Assembly: GCA_035477015.1 (NCBI GenBank)
Contig: DATILB010000107.1
Coordinates: 1 to 10,593 of the forward strand
From: SSC3 sp035477015
Lineage (GTDB): Bacteria; Actinomycetota; Actinomycetes; Propionibacteriales; Nocardioidaceae
Length of the DNA: 10,593 bases
Direction of reading: 5' to 3'
Part shown: piece by piece, positions 1 through 7,618 of the stretch
Numbering within the stretch: position 1 is the stretch's first letter
How the letters are laid out: every line of letters begins with the position of its first letter
Made by a program: the position numbers and the translations under genes
Notes under the pieces: generated by a model
What the model was told of the DNA's origin: nothing
Seen by the model: only the letters and a program-made list of their open reading frames with translations
Databases searched by the model: none

Positions 1-332
1 GTGATGTTGATCAGGTTGACCGGCATCGTGGCCTGGACGGCGTCACGCGTGCCGATCGTCTCGATGAAGTGGTAGCCGGTGTCGAGGAAGAGAACGTCGA
101 TGCCCGGCGCGACCTTGGCCGCGATGTGCGCGAGCACGGCGTCGCCCATGGAGGACGTGATGCAGAAGCGCTCGCCGAAGGTCGCGGCGGCCCACTCGAT
201 GATGTGCTCCGCCGGGGCGAGCTCGAGCTCGGCGCCGGCATGGCGCACGAGGTCCTGCAGCTCCGCCTCGCTGCGACCAGCGGTGTCCGAACCGCGGGCG
301 TTGGCTGCGGCACGAGTAGTTGCTGCCGTCAT
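1..332 (-). CDS. cysH: Phosphoadenylyl/adenylyl-sulfate reductase CysH, N-terminal part (cut by window edge)
   Basis: This enzyme reduces activated sulfate (PAPS or APS) to sulfite with thioredoxin in the cytoplasm, supplying the sulfite reductase encoded just upstream. Only the first 110 residues are in the window. They show the PP-loop-type segment SSMGDAVL (residues 60-67) and the family motif LDTGYHF (83-89), followed by ETIGTRD. The start ATG overlaps the stop of the zinc-ribbon gene as ATGA, and a purine-rich stretch (GGAAGGGGAAG) lies upstream inside that gene, so translation is probably coupled. The first 20 or so residues are Ala/Thr-rich and look unconserved. The C-terminal cysteines that separate [4Fe-4S] APS reductases from PAPS reductases lie outside the window, so substrate preference cannot be decided. 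In Mycobacterium tuberculosis cysH also follows the sulfite reductase gene nirA. Family assignment is firm. Confidence 0.92.
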   Translation of the reverse strand, partial: MTAATTRAAANARGSDTAGRSEAELQDLVRHAGAELELAPAEHIIEWAAATFGERFCITSSMGDAVLAHIAAKVAPGIDVLFLDTGYHFIETIGTRDAVQATMPVNLINI

Positions 333-544
333 GGTGCTTCCCCTTCCGGTGTCTCGACACGCTCGCTCGCTTCGCTCGCGTCGCGGCTCGACAACCGACT
401 GGTGGGTCGAAGTAGTCCGAGGTACTTGAGGCTGAAGGCCCTCATGCAGGCGCGGCATTCCCACTCGCCGTGCGTCACACCGTGGGGACGAAGGTCCTCG
501 TCACCGCAGTACGGACACTGGAAGGGAACGGCGCGCTCGCTCAT
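329..544 (-). CDS. Small zinc-ribbon protein of the sulfite-reduction operon (71 aa)
   Basis: The protein is small and has two CxxC knuckles, C10-PY-C13 and C30-RA-C33, with histidines between them (H21, H25). This is a typical zinc ribbon or rubredoxin-like fold of about 45 residues ending near KYLGLLRP. Its start overlaps the sir stop (ATGA) with a good ribosome-binding site (GGAG, 5 nt before ATG, at 550-553). Its own stop overlaps the cysH ATG in the same way. Small ORFs in this position between sulfite reductase and cysH are, from memory, common in actinobacteria, but their function is unknown to me. An electron-transfer, metal-delivery or assembly role for the siroheme/Fe-S enzyme is only a guess from context. 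Residues from about 46 to 66 are encoded by what looks like a dispersed repeat and are low-complexity (Ser/Arg/Glu), so the functional protein is probably the first 45 residues. Confidence 0.85.
   Translation of the reverse strand: MSERAVPFQCPYCGDEDLRPHGVTHGEWECRACMRAFSLKYLGLLRPTSRLSSRDASEASERVETPEGEAP
349..410. repeat. GC-rich dispersed palindromic-type repeat inside the zinc-ribbon gene
   Basis: The stretch starts with GGTGTCTCGACACG, has the core CGCTCGCTTCGCTCGCG, and ends with GCTCGACAACCG...GGTGGGTCGA. From memory it closely resembles a short repeat scattered between genes in Nocardioides and related actinobacteria (TCGA-flanked, with a GAGCGAAGCGAGC core). Only one copy lies in the window, so repetitiveness cannot be shown here. 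Its skewed, quasi-repetitive make-up stands out from the coding sequence around it. It is read in frame by the zinc-ribbon gene. Confidence 0.6.
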
Positions 545-2277
545 GCCTGCTCCAGGACCTTCTCGCCGCGCAGCGGCTCCTCGTCGGCACGCGCGACCCA
601 GTCCGCGAAGGACTCGTCGTCCTTGCGCTGCGCGAGGTAGCTCCGCACGAGGTTCTCGACGTAGTCGTCGAGGCTCGCGCTGGTGAGCTTGTGGGCCCGG
701 AGCTTGCGGCCGAAGCTGCCGTCCAGGCCGTAGCCACCACCGAGGTGCACCTGGTAGCCCTCGACCTGGTTGCCCTGCTCGTCGAGGACGAGCATGCCCT
801 TGAGACCGATGTCGGCGACCTGGATCCGGGCGCAGGAGTTCGGGCAGCCGTTGAGGTTGACGGTGATCGGCACGTCGAGGTCGGGGATCCGCTTCTCGAG
901 CTCGGCCACCAGGTCCAGCGCGCGCTGCTTGGTCTCGACGATCGCGAGCTTGCAGAACTCGATGCCGGTGCAGGCCATCGTGTTGCGGCGCCAGTTCGAC
1001 GGGTTGGCCTCCAGACCGATCTCGGCGAGCTCAGCAACGACGGCGTCGGTGTCCGACGCCTTGATGCCGAGAACGACGAGCTTCTGCTGCGCAGTGAGGC
1101 GCGCACCGGCGGCGCCGTACTTCTCGACCAGGTCACCGAGGCGCGTGAGCGTCTCGCCGTTGATCCGGCCGGCGATGGGTGCGGCTCCGATGTAGAAGTC
1201 GCCGTCCTTCTGCGGGTGGACGCCGACGTGGTCGCCGCCGCCGAGCGTGGCCGAGGGGGAGGGGCAGTCGATCAGCTTCCGCTTGAGGTACTCGGTCTCG
1301 AGGATCTCGCGGAACTTCTCCACGCCCCAGTCGGCGACCAGGAACTTCAGCCGCGCACGGGAGCGCAGCCGGCGGTAGCCGTAGTCGCGGAAGATCGCGG
1401 CGACGCCTTCCCAGGCGTCGGGGACCTCGTCGAGCGGGATCCACACGCCGAGCTTCTGGGCGAACATCGGGTTGGTCGAGAGGCCGCCGCCGACCCACAG
1501 GTCGAAGCCGGGGCCGTGCTCCGGGTGCACGGTGCCGACGAAGGAGACGTCGTTGCACGACGGCACGGTGTCGTGGCTCGGGTGGCCGGTCGCGGAGGTC
1601 TTGAACTTGCGCGGCAGGTTGGAGTACTCCGGGTTGCCGATGTAGCGACGCTTGATCTCCTCGAGGGCGGACGTCGCGTCGATGATCTCGTCGGCGGCGA
1701 CCCCGGCAACGGGGGAGCCGAGGAACGGCCGCGGCGAGTCACCGCAGGCCTCGAGGCTGGTCATCCCGACGTCGTCGAGGCGCTGCCAGATCTCTGGCAC
1801 GCTCTCGATCTCGATCCAGTGGTACTGGATGTTCTGCCGGTCGGTGATGTCGGCGGTGTTCCGCGCGAAGTCGGTGCCGATGCTGCCCAGGGCCCGCAGC
1901 TGCGGAGCGCCGAGCAGGGCGCCGTCGGAACGCACCCGCAGCATGAAGTAGCGGTCGTCGAGCTCCCACTCCTCGAGGGTGGCGGTCTTGCCGCCGTCGA
2001 AGCCCGGAGCGCGCTGGGTGTAGAGCCCCATCCAGCGGAAGCGGCCGCGCAGGTCGGCCGGGTCGATCGAGTCGAAGCCGCGCTTGGAGTAGATACCGAG
2101 GATCCGACTCCGCACGTTCAGCGGGTTGTCGTCCTTCTTGGTCTGCTCGTTCTTGTTCAGCGGCTCCATGTAGCCCAGCGCCCACTGGCCCTCGCCGCGC
2201 TTGGGGCGAGGACGGCCGGAGCGGCCGACGACACCAGTCGTAGCCGCGGCGGTGGAGCCTTGCGGTGCAGAAGTCAT
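541..2277 (-). CDS. sir: Ferredoxin-dependent assimilatory sulfite reductase (Sir/NirA type)
   Basis: The enzyme carries out six-electron reduction of sulfite to sulfide using siroheme and a [4Fe-4S] cluster, in the cytoplasm, to feed cysteine synthesis. The protein has 578 residues. The cluster/siroheme cysteines are C436 and C442 (ACTGIEFC) and C478 and C482 (NGCPNSC). The basic siroheme/sulfite region is visible as RGRFRWMGLYTQR (77-89), TADITDRQNIQYHW (141-154) and LRSRARLKFL (304-313). Y86 and C178 match the Tyr69-Cys161 pair that is cross-linked in M. tuberculosis NirA. The Cys three residues after C178 in NirA is Ser181 here. The N-terminus is about 17 residues longer than NirA and basic (GRPRPKR). 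No other in-frame start exists before GEGQWALGY, so the ATG is used, although no clear Shine-Dalgarno precedes it. It is first in a coupled operon with the zinc-ribbon protein and cysH. The family is shared with nitrite reductases; the cysH neighbour supports sulfite. Confidence 0.96.
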   Translation of the reverse strand: MTSAPQGSTAAATTGVVGRSGRPRPKRGEGQWALGYMEPLNKNEQTKKDDNPLNVRSRILGIYSKRGFDSIDPADLRGRFRWMGLYTQRAPGFDGGKTATLEEWELDDRYFMLRVRSDGALLGAPQLRALGSIGTDFARNTADITDRQNIQYHWIEIESVPEIWQRLDDVGMTSLEACGDSPRPFLGSPVAGVAADEIIDATSALEEIKRRYIGNPEYSNLPRKFKTSATGHPSHDTVPSCNDVSFVGTVHPEHGPGFDLWVGGGLSTNPMFAQKLGVWIPLDEVPDAWEGVAAIFRDYGYRRLRSRARLKFLVADWGVEKFREILETEYLKRKLIDCPSPSATLGGGDHVGVHPQKDGDFYIGAAPIAGRINGETLTRLGDLVEKYGAAGARLTAQQKLVVLGIKASDTDAVVAELAEIGLEANPSNWRRNTMACTGIEFCKLAIVETKQRALDLVAELEKRIPDLDVPITVNLNGCPNSCARIQVADIGLKGMLVLDEQGNQVEGYQVHLGGGYGLDGSFGRKLRAHKLTSASLDDYVENLVRSYLAQRKDDESFADWVARADEEPLRGEKVLEQA

Positions 2278-2392
2278 GGAGGAGAAGGTCCTAGGGGAGA
2301 ATGTGGACGCAGATCCGCGGACGGTTCCCCTCGACGACTTTGTCGAGATGTACGTCGGAGATCGGGCGCCCGGCTGTCAGTAGACGGGGCGA
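2278..2392 (-). promoter_or_regulatory. Spacer between leader peptide and sir, possible attenuator
   Basis: This is 115 nt between the leader-peptide stop and the sir ATG, read leftwards. It contains a 6-bp hairpin, CTCGAC/GTCGAG with a 6-nt loop (2330-2347). A second possible pairing of AGGGGA with TCCCCT (2293-2298 with 2326-2331) shares bases with the first, so the two would exclude each other. It also holds the self-complementary stretches CGGGCGCCCG (2363-2372) and TCCGCGGA (2314-2321). The sir ATG is preceded by a pyrimidine-rich run rather than a Shine-Dalgarno. Mutually exclusive structures after a leader peptide suit attenuation, but the stems are short and could be chance in GC-rich DNA. 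Confidence 0.3.
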
Positions 2393-2482
2393 TCAGGCCG
2401 ACATACAGATCATGCTGCTGGCACGGCCGTAGTCCACGTGGCGTCGAGCCACGAGGTGCATAGCCGTTGCAGCAGAGATCAT
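2393..2482 (-). CDS. Sulfur-operon leader peptide (29 aa)
   Basis: This short ORF upstream of sir, on the same strand, ends in ARRHVDYGRASSMICMSA. The pattern R-R-H-V-D-x-x-R-x-x-S-x-x-C is one I recognise from the short 'putative leader peptides' found upstream of sulfur-metabolism genes in actinobacteria. The single Cys (C26) is followed by only three residues before TGA, a position that would let Cys-tRNA shortage stall the ribosome near the end. ATG at 2482 is the longest sensible start; an internal Met8 (codon at 2459-2461) would also keep the motif. Neither start has a clear ribosome-binding site. The inferred role is cis-acting control of sir, the zinc-ribbon gene and cysH by cysteine supply. 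The evidence is motif plus position. No product need be functional as a protein. Confidence 0.66.
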   Translation of the reverse strand: MISAATAMHLVARRHVDYGRASSMICMSA

Positions 2483-2647
2483 GGGGACTAGTCTCAACTG
2501 TCGGACGGCCTTCCCACAAACTTGAATCCTATGATGTGAGACACCTGTCCACATTGTGAGCCAAAGGGCGGTTCTCCCGCGTGAGCGTGTGACCTGAGCC
2601 ACCGCAATCAGGGCATACCCGCGGAACGTCACACCGGCGAGCGTTAT
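2483..2647. promoter_or_regulatory. Divergent promoter region between the sulfur operon and glyA
   Basis: This non-coding stretch must hold the sulfur-operon promoter (leftward) and upstream parts of the glyA promoter. Leftward, TAGGAT (2526-2531) is a plausible -10. A TGGACA (2546-2551) upstream resembles -35 but with only 14 nt spacing, so the assignment is weak. A TATGAT on the plus strand (2530-2535) overlaps it. Near-repeats ATGTGAG (2532-2538) and ATTGTGAG (2553-2560), and the odd palindrome CACATTGTG (2550-2558), could be part of a regulator site, but no known operator is recognised. No riboswitch was recognised. Confidence 0.3.
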
Positions 2648-2653
2648 TAGGCT
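2648..2653 (+). promoter_or_regulatory. glyA -10 element, probably leaderless
   Basis: TAGGCT fits the actinobacterial -10 pattern TANNNT. It is followed by 6 nt and then the glyA ATG (TAGGCTGACGCCATG), which places the expected transcription start on the A of ATG. No Shine-Dalgarno precedes the ATG, consistent with a leaderless mRNA. No convincing -35 was found. Confidence 0.6.
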
Positions 2654-2659
2654 GACGCC

Positions 2660-4108
2660 ATGACCGACGCTTCCTTGGCAGCCACCGCCTCGTCCGCCTA
2701 CAAGTCCGCGCTCGAGGTGATTGCCTCGGTCGAGCCCCGCATCGCTGACGCGACCCGGCAGGAGCTCACCGACCAGCGGGCCTCGCTCAAGCTGATCGCG
2801 TCCGAGAACTACGCCTCGCCGGCCGTACTGCTCACCATGGGCACCTGGTTCAGCGACAAGTACGCCGAGGGCACGATCGGTCACCGTTTCTACGCCGGCT
2901 GCCAGAACGTCGACACCGTCGAGGCTCTCGCCGCCGAGCACGCCCGCGAGCTGTTCGGGGCGCCCTACGCCTACGCGCAGCCGCACTCCGGCATCGACGC
3001 CAACCTCGTGGCGTTCTGGTCGATCCTGGCGCACCGGGTGGAGTCGCCGGCGCTGGAGAAGTTCGGCAAGAAGAACGTCAGTGAGCTCTCCGAGGAGGAC
3101 TGGGAGTCGCTCCGGCACGAGCTCGGCAACCAGCGGCTGCTCGGCATGGCCCTCGACGCGGGTGGTCACCTGACCCACGGGTTCCGCCCCAACATCAGCG
3201 GCAAGATGTTCCACCAGCAGCAGTACGGCACCGACCCGGAGACCGGCCTGCTCGACTACGACGTGGTCGCCGCGAAGGCCCGGGAGTTCAAGCCGCTCGT
3301 GCTGGTGGCTGGCTACTCGGCGTACCCGCGCCGGGTGAACTTCGCCAAGATGCGTGAGATCGCCGACGAGGTCGGCGCGACGCTCATGGTCGACATGGCG
3401 CACTTCGCCGGGCTGGTCGCGGGCAAGGTCTTCACGGGCGACGAGGACCCGGTGCCCTTCGCGCACATCACGACCACGACGACGCACAAGTCGCTCCGCG
3501 GTCCGCGCGGTGGCCTCGTCCTTGCGACGGAGGAGTACGCCCCGTCCGTGGACCGCGGTTGCCCGATGGTTCTCGGCGGGCCGCTCTCGCACGTGATGGC
3601 GGCCAAGGCCGTTGCGCTTGCTGAGGCGCGCCAGCCTGGGTTCCAGGTCTACGCGCAGAACATCGCCGACAACGCGAAGTCGCTTGCCGAGGGGTTCATG
3701 AAGCGCGGCGCCAAGCTCGTCACCGACGGCACCGACAACCACATCGTGCTGCTCGACGTGACGTCGTTCGGGCTGACCGGTCGCCAGGCCGAGTCGGCGC
3801 TGCTCGACGCCGGCGTGGTCACCAACCGCAACTCGATCCCGTCCGACCCGAACGGCGCCTGGTACACCTCCGGCATCCGCTTCGGCACTCCGGCCCTCAC
3901 CACGCGTGGCTTCGGGCACGACGAGTTCGACACGGTGGCGGAGCTGGTGGTGGATGTCCTGAACAACACCAAGCCGAACACCACGTCGAAGGGCACCCTG
4001 TCGCAGGCGTCGTACACGCTCGCCGACGGAGTCGCGGACAAGACCAAGGCCCGGTCAGCCGAGATGCTCGACAAGCATCCGCTGTACCCGGGCCTCGACC
4101 TCGCCTGA
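2660..4108 (+). CDS. glyA: Serine hydroxymethyltransferase, long form with insert
   Basis: This PLP enzyme interconverts serine and glycine with tetrahydrofolate in the cytoplasm, and is the main source of one-carbon units. It has 482 residues against about 420 for E. coli GlyA. Motifs are LKLIASEN (43-50), HRFYAGCQNVDTVE (75-88), VDMAHFAG (244-251) and the PLP-lysine motif TTTTTHKSLRGPRGG (271-285) with K277 as Schiff-base lysine. Extra length comes from an insert at about residues 126-162 (RVESPALEKFGKKNV onward), where the short enzymes go directly to GDTVLGM, and from a C-terminal extension after about 430. This insert is the type described as shared by some actinobacteria and chlamydiae. 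The start is ATG because it sits exactly downstream of a TAGGCT -10, implying leaderless translation. The gene stands alone, divergent from the sulfur operon and convergent with the aquaporin. The glycine or one-carbon link to sulfur genes is not obviously functional. Confidence 0.97.
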   Translation: MTDASLAATASSAYKSALEVIASVEPRIADATRQELTDQRASLKLIASENYASPAVLLTMGTWFSDKYAEGTIGHRFYAGCQNVDTVEALAAEHARELFGAPYAYAQPHSGIDANLVAFWSILAHRVESPALEKFGKKNVSELSEEDWESLRHELGNQRLLGMALDAGGHLTHGFRPNISGKMFHQQQYGTDPETGLLDYDVVAAKAREFKPLVLVAGYSAYPRRVNFAKMREIADEVGATLMVDMAHFAGLVAGKVFTGDEDPVPFAHITTTTTHKSLRGPRGGLVLATEEYAPSVDRGCPMVLGGPLSHVMAAKAVALAEARQPGFQVYAQNIADNAKSLAEGFMKRGAKLVTDGTDNHIVLLDVTSFGLTGRQAESALLDAGVVTNRNSIPSDPNGAWYTSGIRFGTPALTTRGFGHDEFDTVAELVVDVLNNTKPNTTSKGTLSQASYTLADGVADKTKARSAEMLDKHPLYPGLDLA

Positions 4109-4117
4109 GCGTCAGGC
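4103..4117. terminator. Small palindrome spanning both convergent stop codons
   Basis: GCCTGAGCGTCAGGC forms a perfect 6-bp stem with a 3-nt loop. The left arm contains the glyA TGA and the right arm the complement of the aquaporin TGA. It reads the same from both sides and so could act as a bidirectional terminator. There is no T-tract and the stem is short, so function is uncertain. Confidence 0.4.
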
Positions 4118-4837
4118 CTGCGTCGCGACTTCGAGCGGCGCCGCGTCCTCACTCGAGCCGAAGAGCAGGGCGTACGTCGCGCCCGCGATGAGTGCTCCGA
4201 TCGCCGGAGCCAGGATGAACACCCACTGCTGGGCGATCACGTCGCCGCCCGCAAAGAGCGAGGGCCCGATCGACCGCGCGGGGTTCACCGACGTGTTGCT
4301 CACCGGGATGCTGATCAGGTGGATCAGGGTCAGGCCGAGGCCGATCGCGATCGGGGCGAGGCCCTTGGGTGCGCGCGTGTCCGTCGCCCCCAGGATGATG
4401 TAGAGGAAGAACGCCGTGAGTACGACCTCGACGATCAGCACCGCGAGCAGGTTGTAGCCGCCAGGAGAGTGGTCGTCGAAGCCGTTGGTCGCGAAGCCGC
4501 CCTCGGCGACGAAGCCGTCCTGACCCTTCGCCACGATGAAGAGGACGAGGGCCGCGCTGATCGCAGCGACCACCTGCGTGACGACGTACGCCGGCACGTC
4601 CTTCCAGTCGAACCGCTTGGCTTGCGCCAGGCCGATCGTGACCGCGGGGTTGAAGTGCCCGCCCGACACGTGACCGACGGCGTACGCCATGGTGAGCACG
4701 GTCAGGCCGAAGGCGATGGCCACGCCCTGGTAGCCGATCTCGTTGCCGGCCAGCACGGCGGCGCCGCAGCCGCCGAACACCAGCCAGAAGGTCCCGAAGA
4801 ACTCGGCGGCCAGCCGTTGGGTGAGGGTGTGCGTCAC
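4112..4837 (-). CDS. aqpZ: Aquaporin Z-type water channel
   Basis: This is a six-helix membrane channel of the MIP family. Numbering here is from the longest possible GTG start (4885). Both NPA boxes are present: HFNPAVT (N79-P80-A81) and NTSVNPARS (N201-P202-A203). The aromatic/arginine filter matches E. coli AqpZ: F59, H189, T198 and R204, which indicates water rather than glycerol selectivity. Long matches to AqpZ include FWLVFGGCGAAVLA and LTLIHLISIPVSNTSVNPAR. The preferred start is GTG at 4837, because GGGAG lies 5 nt upstream and the protein then begins MTHTLTQRLAAEFFG, aligned with the AqpZ N-terminus. ATG at 4849 and GTG at 4885 are alternatives that add 4 or 16 residues. The gene is divergent from furA-katG and convergent with glyA. 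Some aquaporins also pass hydrogen peroxide; a role in peroxide flux here is only an inference from the neighbours. Confidence 0.95.
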   Translation of the reverse strand: MTHTLTQRLAAEFFGTFWLVFGGCGAAVLAGNEIGYQGVAIAFGLTVLTMAYAVGHVSGGHFNPAVTIGLAQAKRFDWKDVPAYVVTQVVAAISAALVLFIVAKGQDGFVAEGGFATNGFDDHSPGGYNLLAVLIVEVVLTAFFLYIILGATDTRAPKGLAPIAIGLGLTLIHLISIPVSNTSVNPARSIGPSLFAGGDVIAQQWVFILAPAIGALIAGATYALLFGSSEDAAPLEVATQA

Positions 4838-4950
4838 TGCGACTCCCATCGTCAGGTCCAGCCGCCCGATGCAGCCGACCACCACATTCTCGGGCTGACC
4901 ACTGGGCTGGACGCCGTCGCAACGCCGGACCTGGCCGCTCGTGTTCGTAG

Positions 4951-4967
4951 TCTTGACTCATTCAAGA
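4951..4967. promoter_or_regulatory. Probable FurA operator
   Basis: TCTTGACTCATTCAAGA is a perfect inverted repeat, TCTTGA/TCAAGA around a 5-nt centre. It lies 21 nt before the furA start and overlaps the furA -35 hexamer. The sequence resembles, from memory, the FurA/FurS sites in front of furA-katG in Mycobacterium and Streptomyces. This position predicts autorepression that is relieved when FurA is oxidised by peroxide. Confidence 0.7.
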
Positions 4968-4981
4968 AAAGGGGCAAGACT
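4953..4981 (+). promoter_or_regulatory. furA-katG promoter
   Basis: The -35 is TTGACT (4953-4958) and the -10 candidate is AAGACT (4976-4981), with a 17-nt spacer. Seven nt later comes the GTG start of furA (4989), so the transcript would be leaderless. The -10 is poor (3 of 6 to TATAAT), which would suit a regulated promoter. The FurA palindrome covers the -35. Confidence 0.5.
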
Positions 4982-4988
4982 GCGGAAC

Positions 4989-5414
4989 GTGCCCACCCCC
5001 TCGGACTTCGAGCAGCTGCTGCGTGAGGCAGACCTGCGCGTCACGCGTCCGAGACTGGCCGTCCTCGCTGCGGTCCACGCCAACCCGCACGCGGACACCG
5101 ACTCGATCATCACGACCGTTCGCGAGGACCTCGGTGAGGTCTCCCATCAGGCCGTGTACGACGTGCTCAGCGCCTTGACCGGAGCCGGCCTGCTGCGGCG
5201 CATCCAGCCGCAGGGCTCGGTCGCGCGCTACGAGGACCGCATCGGCGACAACCACCACCACGTGGTCTGCCGATCGTGCGGCGCCATTGCGGACGTCGAC
5301 TGCGCCGTGGGGCACGTCCCCTGCCTGACCGCTTCCAACGACAACGGCTTCACGATCGACGAGGCCGAGGTCGTCTACTGGGGCCGCTGCCCCTCCTGCT
5401 CTGCACGTTCCTGA
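4989..5414 (+). CDS. furA: Fur-family peroxide-responsive repressor FurA
   Basis: This is a metal-dependent repressor that usually controls its own gene and the adjacent catalase-peroxidase. It has 141 residues from GTG 4989. The N-terminal winged helix covers about 1-80, with LREADLRVTRPRLAVL (11-26) and the recognition helix region SHQAVYDVLSALTGAGLLRRI (52-72). The dimerisation and metal domain has HHHVVC (89-94). The structural zinc cysteines are C94-RS-C97 and C134-PS-C137. GTG 4989 is chosen because the family starts shortly before this helix and the promoter spacing fits. The upstream in-frame start (4941) would put the operator inside the coding region. It sits 34 nt before katG in the classic furA-katG pair. 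The regulator class (peroxide or iron sensing rather than Zur) is inferred from katG. Confidence in the Fur family is very high. Confidence 0.94.
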   Translation: MPTPSDFEQLLREADLRVTRPRLAVLAAVHANPHADTDSIITTVREDLGEVSHQAVYDVLSALTGAGLLRRIQPQGSVARYEDRIGDNHHHVVCRSCGAIADVDCAVGHVPCLTASNDNGFTIDEAEVVYWGRCPSCSARS

Positions 5415-5448
5415 CCTGACCCCCTGAAGAACCCCGGAAGGAATCCAC

Positions 5449-7569
<2,121 letters not shown>

Positions 7570-7576
7570 TCGCGGG

Positions 7577-7605
7577 TCCGGGCCGGCTGCTCCAGCCGGC
7601 CCGGA
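7577..7605 (+). terminator. katG terminator hairpin
   Basis: A perfect 13-bp stem, TCCGGGCCGGCTG paired with its complement across a 3-nt loop (CTC), begins 7 nt after the katG stop. No T-tract follows, as is common for terminators in high-GC actinobacteria. It directly abuts the -10 of the next gene. Confidence 0.7.
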
Positions 7606-7611
7606 TACCGT
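7606..7611 (+). promoter_or_regulatory. -10 element of the YihY-family gene, probably leaderless
   Basis: TACCGT (TANNNT) is followed by 7 nt and then ATG at 7619, the same geometry as at glyA. The region where a -35 would lie is inside the katG terminator hairpin and shows no TTGACA-like hexamer. Confidence 0.48.
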
Positions 7612-7618
7612 GGTGCCC

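Noticed and set aside
691..2463. A 590-codon open frame on the plus strand opposite sir
   Set aside because: It is the antisense shadow of a well-supported sulfite reductase; the translation shows no family motif.
2487..2494. Palindrome GACTAGTC just upstream of the leader peptide start
   Set aside because: Eight bases of symmetry are expected by chance at this frequency, and no partner site or known operator matches.
2483..2659. SAM, glycine or tetrahydrofolate riboswitch near sir or glyA
   Set aside because: No core motifs of these riboswitches were recognised, and glyA appears leaderless, which leaves no room for one on its transcript.
2393..3919. A 508-codon open frame on the minus strand opposite glyA
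   Set aside because: It lies antisense to a certain glyA and is a low-complexity Arg/Val/Glu-rich product of GC-rich codon bias. Only its last 29 codons, beyond glyA, form the leader peptide.
4886..4950. Aquaporin promoter
   Set aside because: TTGAAT on the minus strand (4960-4965) looks like a -35, but no acceptable -10 lies 16-19 nt downstream, so no promoter is called.
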